From positions 1 to 34,690 of the forward strand of contig CAJXAT010000016.1 in assembly GCA_913050055.1 (NCBI GenBank): a DNA stretch of 34,690 bases. The letters run 5' to 3'. The number at the start of each line of letters is the position of its first letter. Within the stretch, counting starts at the first letter, position 1. Shown piece after piece: positions 8,632-16,657 of this stretch. The notes beneath the pieces were generated by a model. It saw only the letters and a program-made list of their open reading frames with translations, had not been told where the DNA came from and did not search any database. Position numbers and translations under genes: made by a program. This stretch comes from an uncultured Flammeovirgaceae bacterium (GTDB taxonomy: Bacteria; Bacteroidota; Bacteroidia; Cytophagales; Cyclobacteriaceae).

Positions 8632-9908
8632 TGAACGTCTATAATTATGTCAATCAAAGTCAATTACGGGAGGTTTTAAAAAGGCCTGTGATGGATACAA
8701 ATAAGATCGAAAAAATCGTTCTGCCTATCCTAGAGAAGGTAAGAAGAGGAGGGGATAGAGCTTTAAAAAAATTGGTGCTCGAATATGATCATATAGATTT
8801 AGATGAGTTATGGGTCTCTGAGGATGAATTAAAGGATGCTGAAAATCATGTCAATGCAAATCTTAAAATTGCCATAGAAGTAGCTAAAAAAAATATTTGG
8901 AAATTCCATGAAGCACAACAGCAATCCTCAATTACCGTGGAGACGATGCCAGGAGTTATATGCAAACGTAAATCAGTTCCTATTCGAAATGTTGGGCTCT
9001 ATGTACCAGGGGGAACTGCACCCTTGTTCTCGACCGTTTTGATGTTGGGTATTCCCGCTTTAATCGCTGGGTGTAAAAATATCACCATAGCTTCCCCCAC
9101 AAACAAAATGGGTAAAATTAATCCTGTCGTTTTGTATACGGCTCATTTATTGGGTATTCGCTCCGTCTTAAAATTAGGAGGGGCACAAGCCATCGCGGCC
9201 ATGGCCTATGGTACTGAGACCATCCTTAAAGTTGATAAAATTTTCGGACCGGGTAATCAATATGTAACCACTGCCAAGCAATTATTATCTAAAGTGGTTT
9301 CTATTGATATGCCTGCAGGACCCTCTGAGGTTATGGTAATCGCAGATGACGAAAGTAATGTGAGTTTTGTGGCTGCAGATTTAATCTCACAAGCCGAACA
9401 CGGGAATGACAGTCAAGTGGTTTTAGTAACTAAAAGTCAGTCGGTTGCGGATGCGGTTGTTTTAGAGATAAGAGAACAATTGATCCAATTGCCGAGAAAA
9501 GACTTGGCTGAAGAGTCGCTGAAAAATAGTGTAGTGATGATCGTGAATTCAAAAAAAGAGGTCATTAAAACCATTAATTATTATGGACCTGAGCATCTGA
9601 TACTAAACATAAGTAATCCAGAAAAGTATATTGATAAAATTTACAATGCTGGTTCGGTATTTATAGGACCTTATACTCCTGAATCAGCAGGGGATTATGC
9701 TTCAGGAACAAATCATGCGTTACCGACCAATGGATGGGCAAAATCTTATTCTGGTGTTTCAGTGGATAGTTTTGTTAAAAAAATTACTTTTCAAGAAATA
9801 ACAAAAAAAGGATTAAAAACCTTAGGACCTACCCTAGAGGTAATGGCCGCTGCCGAACAACTTGAGGGACATAAAAGAGCGGTGACGGTACGCTTGGAAT
9901 CTTTTTAG
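8631..9908 (+). CDS. hisD: Histidinol dehydrogenase
   Basis: This 425-residue zinc- and NAD-dependent enzyme carries out the last two oxidations of histidine synthesis (histidinol to histidine). Clear family blocks are present: YVPGGTAPLFSTVLMLGIPA, IFGPGNQYVTTAKQLL, DMPAGPSEVMVIADD, ADLISQAEHGNDSQ with the zinc-ligand Gln and His, the catalytic YYGPEHL, and AGDYASGTNHALPTNGWAK. Length is normal. It is translationally coupled to hisG (one-base overlap) and lies two bases upstream of hisC. Confidence 0.97.
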   Translation: MNVYNYVNQSQLREVLKRPVMDTNKIEKIVLPILEKVRRGGDRALKKLVLEYDHIDLDELWVSEDELKDAENHVNANLKIAIEVAKKNIWKFHEAQQQSSITVETMPGVICKRKSVPIRNVGLYVPGGTAPLFSTVLMLGIPALIAGCKNITIASPTNKMGKINPVVLYTAHLLGIRSVLKLGGAQAIAAMAYGTETILKVDKIFGPGNQYVTTAKQLLSKVVSIDMPAGPSEVMVIADDESNVSFVAADLISQAEHGNDSQVVLVTKSQSVADAVVLEIREQLIQLPRKDLAEESLKNSVVMIVNSKKEVIKTINYYGPEHLILNISNPEKYIDKIYNAGSVFIGPYTPESAGDYASGTNHALPTNGWAKSYSGVSVDSFVKKITFQEITKKGLKTLGPTLEVMAAAEQLEGHKRAVTVRLESF

Positions 9909-9910
9909 AA

Positions 9911-10963
9911 ATGAGTAAAATTGGGGATTTAATAAGGAGACATTTAAAAAATTTTACGCCCTATTCGACGGCAAGAGATGATTTTAAAGGAGATAGGGGT
10001 ATTTTCTTAGATGCCAATGAAAATGCTTTAGGTTCGGTAACTTCTGAAAATTGGAATCGATATCCAGATCCTCGACAAAGCCACTTGAAGGAGGCCATGG
10101 GTAAGATCAAAGGCATTGCCCAAGAATGTATTTTTATGGGTAACGGAAGTGATGAACCCATTGATTTATTGATCAGGGGCTTTTGTGAACCGGGTATTGA
10201 TGAGGTGATGATATTTCCTCCTACCTACGGAATGTATAAAGTGGTGGCAAATATTAATAATGTCAGCGTCAACGAGGTTTTATTGACCCAGGATTTTCAA
10301 TTGGACATGACCTTGATAAAATCAGCACTCAATAATCATGTTAAGATCATATTCATCTGTTCTCCCAATAACCCAACAGGAAATTTGATACAGGTGAAAG
10401 ATATTTGGGATCTCGCGACGGTGTTCAAAGGAATCATCGTGATAGATGAGGCGTATATTGATTTTACAGATACCCCTTCATGGATTGAGGTATTATCCAA
10501 GTTTCCCCATCTAGTGGTTTTACAAACCCTGAGTAAAGCTTGGGGCTTGGCTTCTTTACGATTGGGAATGGCATTTTGTCATCCAAAGATCGTTGATGTA
10601 CTCAATTTGATCAAACCGTCCTATAATATCAGTGGTCCGGTCCAAAATCAAGTGCTTAAGGCATTAAAGGAGGAGGATCAAATGCGATCATTTGTTGAAG
10701 AAATAAAAGAATTGAAAAAGGAATTGGAGTCAGCACTTAATCAATTGCCCATTGTTTTGAAAGTCTATCCCAGTGAAGCTAATTTTTTCTTAGTTAAATT
10801 CAAGAACGTACAAGAAATTTTTCAGTATTTGATTCGTAATGAGATCATTCTAAGAGATAGATCAGGCCTAGTTTTATGCGAAGATTGCATTCGAATTACT
10901 GTGGGCACAGCATTTGAAAATAAGCAACTGATTCTTACGCTGAAAAATTATCTAAAGATATGA
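9911..10963 (+). CDS. hisC: Histidinol-phosphate aminotransferase
   Basis: This 350-residue fold-I PLP aminotransferase converts imidazole-acetol phosphate to histidinol phosphate. LDANENALG near the N terminus is the family substrate-binding block. CSPNNPTGN and DEAYIDF bind PLP, and the Schiff-base lysine is K209 in QTLSKAWGLASLRLG. RITVGTAFEN near the C terminus holds the substrate-carboxylate arginine. Its stop overlaps the hisB start by 4 bp (ATGA). Confidence 0.96.
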   Translation: MSKIGDLIRRHLKNFTPYSTARDDFKGDRGIFLDANENALGSVTSENWNRYPDPRQSHLKEAMGKIKGIAQECIFMGNGSDEPIDLLIRGFCEPGIDEVMIFPPTYGMYKVVANINNVSVNEVLLTQDFQLDMTLIKSALNNHVKIIFICSPNNPTGNLIQVKDIWDLATVFKGIIVIDEAYIDFTDTPSWIEVLSKFPHLVVLQTLSKAWGLASLRLGMAFCHPKIVDVLNLIKPSYNISGPVQNQVLKALKEEDQMRSFVEEIKELKKELESALNQLPIVLKVYPSEANFFLVKFKNVQEIFQYLIRNEIILRDRSGLVLCEDCIRITVGTAFENKQLILTLKNYLKI

Positions 10964-12054
10964 GACCTATTTTATTTATAGACCGAGATGGAACCATTGT
11001 CTCAGAGACGGAGGATGAGTTTGTAGATCAGATTGAGAAGTTGCATTTTTTACCTGATGTGCTCTATTATTTAAGAAAAATCCAACAAGAATCTCAATTT
11101 TTGTTAGTGTTGGTTTCTAATCAAGATGGTTTGGGTACTGAGGGCCATCAAGAAAAGAGATTTTATCCCATCCACAATCTGATCATGCGTACTTTAACCT
11201 CTCAAGGTATTCATTTTGATAGGGTACATATTGATGAACATTATGAAAGTTTTGATCATGAAAACCGAAAACCAGAGACCGGCATGTTATCTGCTTATTT
11301 GAGGGGAAATTACGACATAGCTAAATCTTATGTCATTGGTGACCGCAAAACAGATATGGAGTTGGCTGACAATTTGGGTTGCGAGGGGATTCATATAAGT
11401 AAAGAAAAAAATCAAAGAGTAGCCCTTGCGACTATGTCTTGGAAAGATATTTATGAATTCTTGGTGGTCAAATCACGGAGATCTAAGGTCATCAGAAAGA
11501 CTAATGAAACCGATATCAGCATTGAATTAAACTTAGATGGAGCGGGTCAAACGGACATAAGTACCGGTTTGCATTTTTTTGATCATATGCTGGACCAATT
11601 GGGCAAGCATGGGGGCATGGACTTGAAAATTCAAGTAACGGGTGATTTGCAGATAGACGAGCATCATACTATAGAAGATACAGGCTTGGCCTTGGGCGAA
11701 GCAATGGTGAAAGCATTGGGATCTAAAAAAGGAATCAATAGGTATGGATTTTTATTACCTATGGACGACGTATTGGCACAAGTAGCAGTGGACTTTGGTG
11801 GTCGACCTTGGATGCAATGGGAAGGTATTTTTAAAAGAGAAAGGGTAGGAGATGTACCCACAGAAATGATTCATCATTTTTTCAAATCCTTCTCAGATGC
11901 CTCCAAATGCAATCTCAATATTAAAGTAATTGGTGAAAATGAGCACCATATGATTGAAGGTATTTTCAAAGCTTTTGCAAAAGCCATCAAAATGGCCATA
12001 AAAAAGGATCCAGAAGCATTAGACAATCTCCCCTCAACTAAAGGAGTGCTCTAG
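10960..12054 (+). CDS. hisB: Bifunctional histidinol-phosphatase / imidazoleglycerol-phosphate dehydratase
   Basis: This 364-residue fusion has an HAD phosphatase at residues 1 to about 165 (FIDRDGT nucleophile motif, LVSNQDG, RKPETGM, VIGDRKTDMELA) and an IGP dehydratase from about 172 to the end. The dehydratase shows FFDHMLDQ, HHTIEDTG at 235-242, PMDD, TEMIHHFF and EHHMIEG, so both manganese-site histidine sets are present. In the phosphatase half, the positions that carry Cys-x-His and Cys-x-Cys zinc ligands in E. coli HisB read IDEHYESFDHEN here, with only the histidine kept; as I recall, cysteine-free versions are common in this phylum. It is the last gene of the visible his operon, ending 2 bp from a convergent gene. 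Confidence 0.95.
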   Translation: MRPILFIDRDGTIVSETEDEFVDQIEKLHFLPDVLYYLRKIQQESQFLLVLVSNQDGLGTEGHQEKRFYPIHNLIMRTLTSQGIHFDRVHIDEHYESFDHENRKPETGMLSAYLRGNYDIAKSYVIGDRKTDMELADNLGCEGIHISKEKNQRVALATMSWKDIYEFLVVKSRRSKVIRKTNETDISIELNLDGAGQTDISTGLHFFDHMLDQLGKHGGMDLKIQVTGDLQIDEHHTIEDTGLALGEAMVKALGSKKGINRYGFLLPMDDVLAQVAVDFGGRPWMQWEGIFKRERVGDVPTEMIHHFFKSFSDASKCNLNIKVIGENEHHMIEGIFKAFAKAIKMAIKKDPEALDNLPSTKGVL

Positions 12055-12056
12055 TG

Positions 12057-12497
12057 CTATATACGATCCCAAGGTATTGAAATAAGCATGAGCGCCAAGG
12101 AAATACCGAAAAAAATCAATTGCTTTTTGAATTTACTTTCGCTTGAAAGGGCTTTCTTTGTTTTGGCACTTCCAATGGTCACGATGATGGTGACTAAGAT
12201 CATGATTGAAATGTGCTCAACGGCCCAAAAACGGAGAGAGGGATCTTTCATGGCGGCACCGAAATCGGCAAAAGCCGCTTGGGTGATAGGACTGAAAAAG
12301 AAGTACAATGAGATCCCAAGAAATAGCATCAGGTGAACCGTTCCCGCAAAAGAAGAAGCAAGAATACGATCTACTTTTTGATATTCTTTTTTACCATAAA
12401 ATCCAATTATTGACTTGACCAAGATGATCAGAGGAAGCAGGAGTGCCAACCATCTAAATCCTGAATGTGCATGTAGCAATATTTTATAGATACTCAT
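12057..12497 (-). CDS. Small four-helix membrane protein of unknown function (cytochrome b-like in appearance)
   Basis: I take ATG 12497 as the start, giving about 146 residues (MSIYKILLHAHSGFRW); an ATG nine codons upstream at 12524 is possible. There are four hydrophobic segments. Histidines sit at helix ends or in helices (HAHSGFRW near the N terminus, GTVHLMLFLG, FWAVEHISI), and the protein ends in ISIPWDR. Proteins with this pattern are widespread in Bacteroidota and sometimes labelled cytochrome B; paired histidines would allow haem binding, but that is unproven. The gene is convergent with hisB and lies 115 bp downstream of dinB on the same strand. Confidence 0.7.
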   Translation of the reverse strand: MSIYKILLHAHSGFRWLALLLPLIILVKSIIGFYGKKEYQKVDRILASSFAGTVHLMLFLGISLYFFFSPITQAAFADFGAAMKDPSLRFWAVEHISIMILVTIIVTIGSAKTKKALSSESKFKKQLIFFGISLALMLISIPWDRI

Positions 12498-12612
12498 TTT
12501 ATCTTTTTTGGCTAAATTAGACATTAAAGCCTACAATTTGAATCATTTTTTCAATAAAAATAAATATGGATGATGGGAGCTACCTTAGGACGGGATGGCT
12601 GGATTAAAAGCT

Positions 12613-13674
12613 TTAAAACTCAATACTCATCTGAGGATCAACTACTTTTTTAAATTGCAAATTTGAGATGCCTATTCCCAGCAGTCGAATACCTGCTTCA
12701 TGTAATAAGTCTTCGTTAAGTAAAGATCTAATGAGCACTTGAATTTCTGAAAGATTTAGAATGACTTCTTTTTGTGATTTGCTTCTCGTGATTTGCTTAA
12801 AATTGCCATACTTTATTTTAAGACTTATAGTTCTGCCTTGTGCAGATTGAAGCTGATATCTTCTAAAAACTTCTTCAGTTATGGGTTTGAGGTGTGATAG
12901 AATATCTGCAAGGGTCATCAGGTGATGTGAAAAGGTATTTTCGGCGCTGATGGATTTCCTTTTGCGAGTGGGCAGGATGGGTCTGTGGTCAATACCACGG
13001 GCCACATGATAATAATAATTCCCTTGTTTGCCGTATCTCAGACATAAATCATCCAATGTTTTCGCTTTTAGGTCTTTGCCTGTAAAAATACCTGCATGCT
13101 TCATTTTTTCAGCAGTGACCCTGCCTATACCATGAAATTTTTTGATTGGGAGTTTTTCAATAAAAACCGCTGCGTTTTCGGGTAAAACTACGTAAAGTCC
13201 ATTGGGCTTTTCTATATCAGAGGCGATCTTGGCCAAAAACTTATTGAAGGAAATACCTGCAGAAGCAATTAACCCTGTTTTGTCTTTGATTTTTTTCTTA
13301 ATATCTATGGCAATGAGGGTAGCTGATTTTAAACCGATTTTGGGATGAGTGATGTCCAAATAAGCTTCATCAAGCGATAAGGGTTCAATCAAGTCTGTAT
13401 ATTCATGAAATATGGCCCTAATTTCACTGGAGATTTCTTTATACCGATCAAATCGGGGTTTGACAAAAATAAGTTGAGGACATAATCTTGCAGCAATTCT
13501 GGAAGATAAGGCAGATTTCACCCCAAATTTTCGGGCCTCATAACTCGCTGCTGCGACAACACCACCTTCCTTATGACCGCCCACCGCAACGGGCTTTCCT
13601 CGTAAATCAGGGTCGTCATTTTGCTCAACAGATGCATAAAAGGCATCCATGTCAATATGTATAATTTTACGCAT
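12613..13674 (-). CDS. dinB: DNA polymerase IV (Y-family translesion polymerase)
   Basis: This 353-residue Y-family polymerase matches E. coli DinB in length. The catalytic carboxylates are D8 in HIDMDAFYASVE and D102-E103 in PLSLDEAYLDIT. A helix-hairpin-helix thumb region (KKFHGIGRVTAEKM) and a little-finger domain follow. The C terminus ends QMSIEF, a good match to the beta-clamp binding pattern QxS/L-x-F. It bypasses lesions and is error-prone. It lies 40 bp downstream of the phosphopantetheinyl transferase gene and may be the distal cistron of the lipid operon, which would be an accidental association. I did not recognise a LexA box. Confidence 0.96.
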   Translation of the reverse strand: MRKIIHIDMDAFYASVEQNDDPDLRGKPVAVGGHKEGGVVAAASYEARKFGVKSALSSRIAARLCPQLIFVKPRFDRYKEISSEIRAIFHEYTDLIEPLSLDEAYLDITHPKIGLKSATLIAIDIKKKIKDKTGLIASAGISFNKFLAKIASDIEKPNGLYVVLPENAAVFIEKLPIKKFHGIGRVTAEKMKHAGIFTGKDLKAKTLDDLCLRYGKQGNYYYHVARGIDHRPILPTRKRKSISAENTFSHHLMTLADILSHLKPITEEVFRRYQLQSAQGRTISLKIKYGNFKQITRSKSQKEVILNLSEIQVLIRSLLNEDLLHEAGIRLLGIGISNLQFKKVVDPQMSIEF

Positions 13675-13714
13675 TCGTTGGGTGCATTCCTTTCAAATCA
13701 AAAATAATTAATAG

Positions 13715-14248
13715 TCAGGATTTTAAAACCTCATGCTTTTCAATACAAAAAGCTATATAATTACCATGATGACTTAATGAAATGGGAAATTCTTTTTTTT
13801 CGTTTACACAGAGCAAGGGTAGTTGATTTTCATCTAGAGTAAAACTGATATTCAAAGGCTTGAAATAGGCAATGATTCTTTCACGAATGATTTTTTGGGA
13901 AGGCGCATTTTGATGACAAATCCAAATTTGATATATAAGTTCTATCCTTGTTGGAGTGGCCGTAGCCACTACATAGTTGGGTGCGGTCTCAACAGTGCCC
14001 AATAGCTCTTTGGAAGAGAAATGTAAATCATTTGAAAAAATGACTGTAATGAGTTTTGGATCGAATGATTTTAATTGCCGTTTACTCTTGAAAACAGCCT
14101 CTTTAGCACTCCAAACGATCCAATAGAGTAGGATGGGATCTATATTTTCAGGGTATTGATCACCTTTGGCTTTTATGAACCGTAGATGATCCGCAGTACG
14201 CAGATGTAACAGGGGATCTTTTATATCAACGATATCAATTCCAATCAC
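13715..14248 (-). CDS. 4'-phosphopantetheinyl transferase (AcpS/Sfp superfamily)
   Basis: This 177-residue enzyme would transfer phosphopantetheine from CoA to the serine of an acyl carrier protein. The magnesium-binding residues are D5 in IGIDIVDI and E50 in WSAKEAVFK; a downstream ISLSHHGNYIAF block is also typical. It is longer than AcpS (about 120 residues) but shorter than Sfp. The start codon is GTG and overlaps the stop of the upstream small gene (GTGA), so translation is coupled. Its place in an operon with an ACP and a ketosynthase suggests that this ACP is its substrate. Confidence 0.85.
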   Translation of the reverse strand: MIGIDIVDIKDPLLHLRTADHLRFIKAKGDQYPENIDPILLYWIVWSAKEAVFKSKRQLKSFDPKLITVIFSNDLHFSSKELLGTVETAPNYVVATATPTRIELIYQIWICHQNAPSQKIIRERIIAYFKPLNISFTLDENQLPLLCVNEKKEFPISLSHHGNYIAFCIEKHEVLKS

Positions 14249-14634
14249 TCAAGATAGATATTATGTTTTTTTTCGTATACGATTAAACCAGTTTGGCCAT
14301 TTTTACTAGATTCATAGACATAATCATAGCTTTCGCCATTTTCGAAAATTTCATATCGGATCATCCAATGGGTGTCGACAATAAAAGCATTCAATGTTGA
14401 TCCATTCTCAAGCTGAATCTTTATGTTATTAGTTCCTTTTTTTAAGAAGGGATTTAAATCAAGGGATAAATTTAATTCAGGATTTCCGTTGATGAATTGG
14501 CTATCAAAAACAAGTTCATCATTGACAAAGGCATAAACTCTGTTGTCTATTTTGGAAAAGATAATATTATAATCTGGAGTTTTGGTGATTGGGAACAAAG
14601 CACAAATGAGCCAAAAAAAACTTATCAATTTCAT
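14245..14634 (-). CDS. Small exported protein of unknown function in the lipid operon
   Basis: This 129-residue protein starts with a short hydrophobic signal-like segment (MKLISFFWLICALFP) and has no lipobox cysteine. The mature part is beta-rich. The stretch VYAFVNDELVFDS followed by a LNLSLDLNPFLKKGTNNI pattern resembles the jelly-roll of galactose-binding-like domains, where a strand with a bound ligand precedes a DL..LK.G.N.I turn; this is a fold-level impression only. It lies 38 bp downstream of the ACP gene and overlaps the PPTase start, so it belongs to the operon although its product would be periplasmic or outer-membrane associated. Function unknown. Confidence 0.6.
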   Translation of the reverse strand: MKLISFFWLICALFPITKTPDYNIIFSKIDNRVYAFVNDELVFDSQFINGNPELNLSLDLNPFLKKGTNNIKIQLENGSTLNAFIVDTHWMIRYEIFENGESYDYVYESSKNGQTGLIVYEKKHNIYLE

Positions 14635-14672
14635 TTAAATGAATCTTAAATATAGACTTAGGGCAAGCATAT

Positions 14673-14927
14673 CTATTTTTCTAGCACCTTACCATGAATG
14701 ATATCAATGGCTTGGCCGATGGTACCCATTTGCATGATGGCATCATCCTCTATCATAATATCATATTTTTCTTCAACATCCAATACAATGTCTACAATGT
14801 GGGCAGAATTTATTTTTAGGTCATTGATGAGATCATATTCAAGTGTCAAATTATCTAGAATCTCTTTCTCAGGAACATAAACGGCAATGATTTCTTTTAA
14901 TTGTTCTTGAATTGTATTCTTATCCAT
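14673..14927 (-). CDS. Acyl carrier protein, operon-dedicated
   Basis: This 84-residue protein is a four-helix phosphopantetheine carrier. The attachment serine is S41 in DLKINSAHIVDIV, where the usual D-S-L is N-S-A. Such variants are, as I recall, found in specialised Bacteroidota ACPs rather than the housekeeping AcpP. The following acidic helix (DVEEKYDIMIEDD) is typical. It overlaps the ketosynthase gene by 8 bp, which indicates a dedicated ACP-KS pair. It probably carries the growing or finished acyl chain for the lipid made by this locus. Confidence 0.9.
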   Translation of the reverse strand: MDKNTIQEQLKEIIAVYVPEKEILDNLTLEYDLINDLKINSAHIVDIVLDVEEKYDIMIEDDAIMQMGTIGQAIDIIHGKVLEK

Positions 14928-16200
14928 CTTTCCATTTTCTAAGTACTATGCTGCAATTTAAATCACCAAAACCAAAATTGGCTTTAATAGCGGTATTAAT
15001 TTCTTTTTGAAGGGTCTTCATAGGAATACGCTCCAATGGAATTTCTGCAGTAATATCAGGATTTACTTTTTTGATATTGTAGTTCCCATGAACAAATGAT
15101 TTTTCCATTTGAATTAGGGTAGCCACCAATTCGATGGATCCGGCCCCTGCAATACAATGTCCTATCATTGATTTAGGTGTGTTGATGAGTGGAAATTTAT
15201 CTTGAGCGCCTCCGAGCGCTTTTTTCCAATTCTTTATTTCAGTGGAATCACCTTTTGTACCGGTCAGATGTCCATTGATAAGATCTATTTCATTACTAGC
15301 TACCTTTGCTTCACGTAAGCTATTTTTCATACAATGAACTACAGCATTTGAATTAGGAGCCGTCATACTTCCCCCATCTCTTAAACCGCCAGAATTGACA
15401 TCAGCACCCAAGATTTCGGCATAGATCTTAGCCCCACGACTTTGAGCACTTTCAAGTGTCTCCAACACCATGGCCCCTGATCCACTTCCCGGAACAAATC
15501 CAACGCTACTGACGCACATGGGCCGCGAACCATTGGTCGGATCTTTGTTGGAATCACTGGCGAGTATCCGCATCGCATCAAAGGCACCCCAAATAAAAAT
15601 CCCATCACCTTCGGTACTTCCACAGAGCATTCTTTTGGCCTTTCCTAATTTGAGGTATTCATAGCCTAGTAATATCGATTCAGTACCTGTAATGCATGCG
15701 GAGGAGTTCGATAATATCCTATTGCCTAGGCCTAAAATTTTGTTTAGATAGGCTGCTGCTCCACTGCTCATACTTTCAGGGATCGCCCTTGAACCGAGTC
15801 GCTTATTATTACCCGCTAAAATTTTAGAAAACACAGCATGATTAGATCCGTCGAGACCCAAAGCCCCAGAACCGATAATCATACCAGAATCGAAATCTAT
15901 TTGATCTTGATTATGGGTTAAGCCAGCGTTTTCCCAAGCTTCAAATCCCGCGAGACAGGCATATATAATAGCATTATTATCTAGCTTATTTTGATAATAA
16001 TCATTAAAATAGAGAGCTTTATAATTCTCAGTAATCAGCGGCTTACCTGCAATTTGGCATCTGAAATTTAATGCCTGAGATTCTTCAAAAAAGCGAATAC
16101 CTGAGCGTCCTTCCTTTAATGCTTTTTCAAAATCTGCTGCGCCTACTGCGTTGGGCGCCACGACACCAATACCTGTAATGACAACTCTATTATTGATCAA
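14920..16200 (-). CDS. Beta-ketoacyl-ACP synthase (KAS I/II family)
   Basis: This 426-residue thiolase-fold condensing enzyme has a complete Cys-His-His triad: C169 in SNSSACITGTES, H311 in INGHLTGTKGDS, and H348 in SMIGHCIAGAGS with K343 nearby. The first histidine motif differs from the FabF consensus NAHGTSTPLGD, which marks a separate Bacteroidota subgroup found in specialised lipid or pigment clusters. The start codon appears to be TTG at 16200 (LINNRVVITGIG), overlapping the dehydratase stop by 11 bp; no better start exists in frame. It extends an acyl chain by two carbons on the ACP. I see no acyltransferase or chain-length-factor partner in the operon. Confidence 0.9.
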   Translation of the reverse strand: MINNRVVITGIGVVAPNAVGAADFEKALKEGRSGIRFFEESQALNFRCQIAGKPLITENYKALYFNDYYQNKLDNNAIIYACLAGFEAWENAGLTHNQDQIDFDSGMIIGSGALGLDGSNHAVFSKILAGNNKRLGSRAIPESMSSGAAAYLNKILGLGNRILSNSSACITGTESILLGYEYLKLGKAKRMLCGSTEGDGIFIWGAFDAMRILASDSNKDPTNGSRPMCVSSVGFVPGSGSGAMVLETLESAQSRGAKIYAEILGADVNSGGLRDGGSMTAPNSNAVVHCMKNSLREAKVASNEIDLINGHLTGTKGDSTEIKNWKKALGGAQDKFPLINTPKSMIGHCIAGAGSIELVATLIQMEKSFVHGNYNIKKVNPDITAEIPLERIPMKTLQKEINTAIKANFGFGDLNCSIVLRKWKDG

Positions 16201-16657
16201 TTTTATCTTTATTTACAATCATACCTGAAAATTCACCTTTGCAAACTACTTGATTCGTGATAACATTTTTACAGGTTACTAAACATTTTATTTTATTGAA
16301 TCGATAATATATTTTTTTGGAAGTTATTTCAAGCTGATCTTCAGGATATACGGGACCTAAAAAATCTACTGCAGTAGAGGTGAATATGGGTACAAGTAAT
16401 GCTTCTTGACCCTTTAATTTTTCTTTAGCAAGATAAATCCCGTAACAAACTAATCCAATTTGAGCCATGATTTCAATTAAGATTACTCCGGGTGTTATGG
16501 GATTATTAGGAAAATGTCCTTGATAAAAATATTCATCTTTTTTAAGTTGATAATAACCTTTTGACCCATTTTCAGTAACTTCTTTTAACACATCCACAAA
16601 TAAAAAGGGCGGCCTATAGGGCAGTGCCTCTATAATTTCTTTTAGTGATTCACTCAT
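16190..16657 (-). CDS. 3-hydroxyacyl-ACP dehydratase, FabZ-like hotdog protein
   Basis: This 155-residue single-hotdog protein has the FabZ/FabA catalytic block: H48 in YQGHFPNNPITPGVILIE, with the acidic residue E62 followed by IMAQ. PYRPPFLFVDVL near the N terminus is the equivalent of the FabZ PHRxPFLLVD segment. It would dehydrate 3-hydroxyacyl-ACP to the enoyl form. It is 4 bp overlapped with the upstream reductase and 11 bp with the downstream ketosynthase. Confidence 0.88.
   Translation of the reverse strand: MSESLKEIIEALPYRPPFLFVDVLKEVTENGSKGYYQLKKDEYFYQGHFPNNPITPGVILIEIMAQIGLVCYGIYLAKEKLKGQEALLVPIFTSTAVDFLGPVYPEDQLEITSKKIYYRFNKIKCLVTCKNVITNQVVCKGEFSGMIVNKDKIDQ

Noticed and set aside
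15381-15664. Open frames of 60-80 codons on either strand inside the ketosynthase gene
   Set aside because: They are shadows of a gene with a complete Cys-His-His catalytic set.
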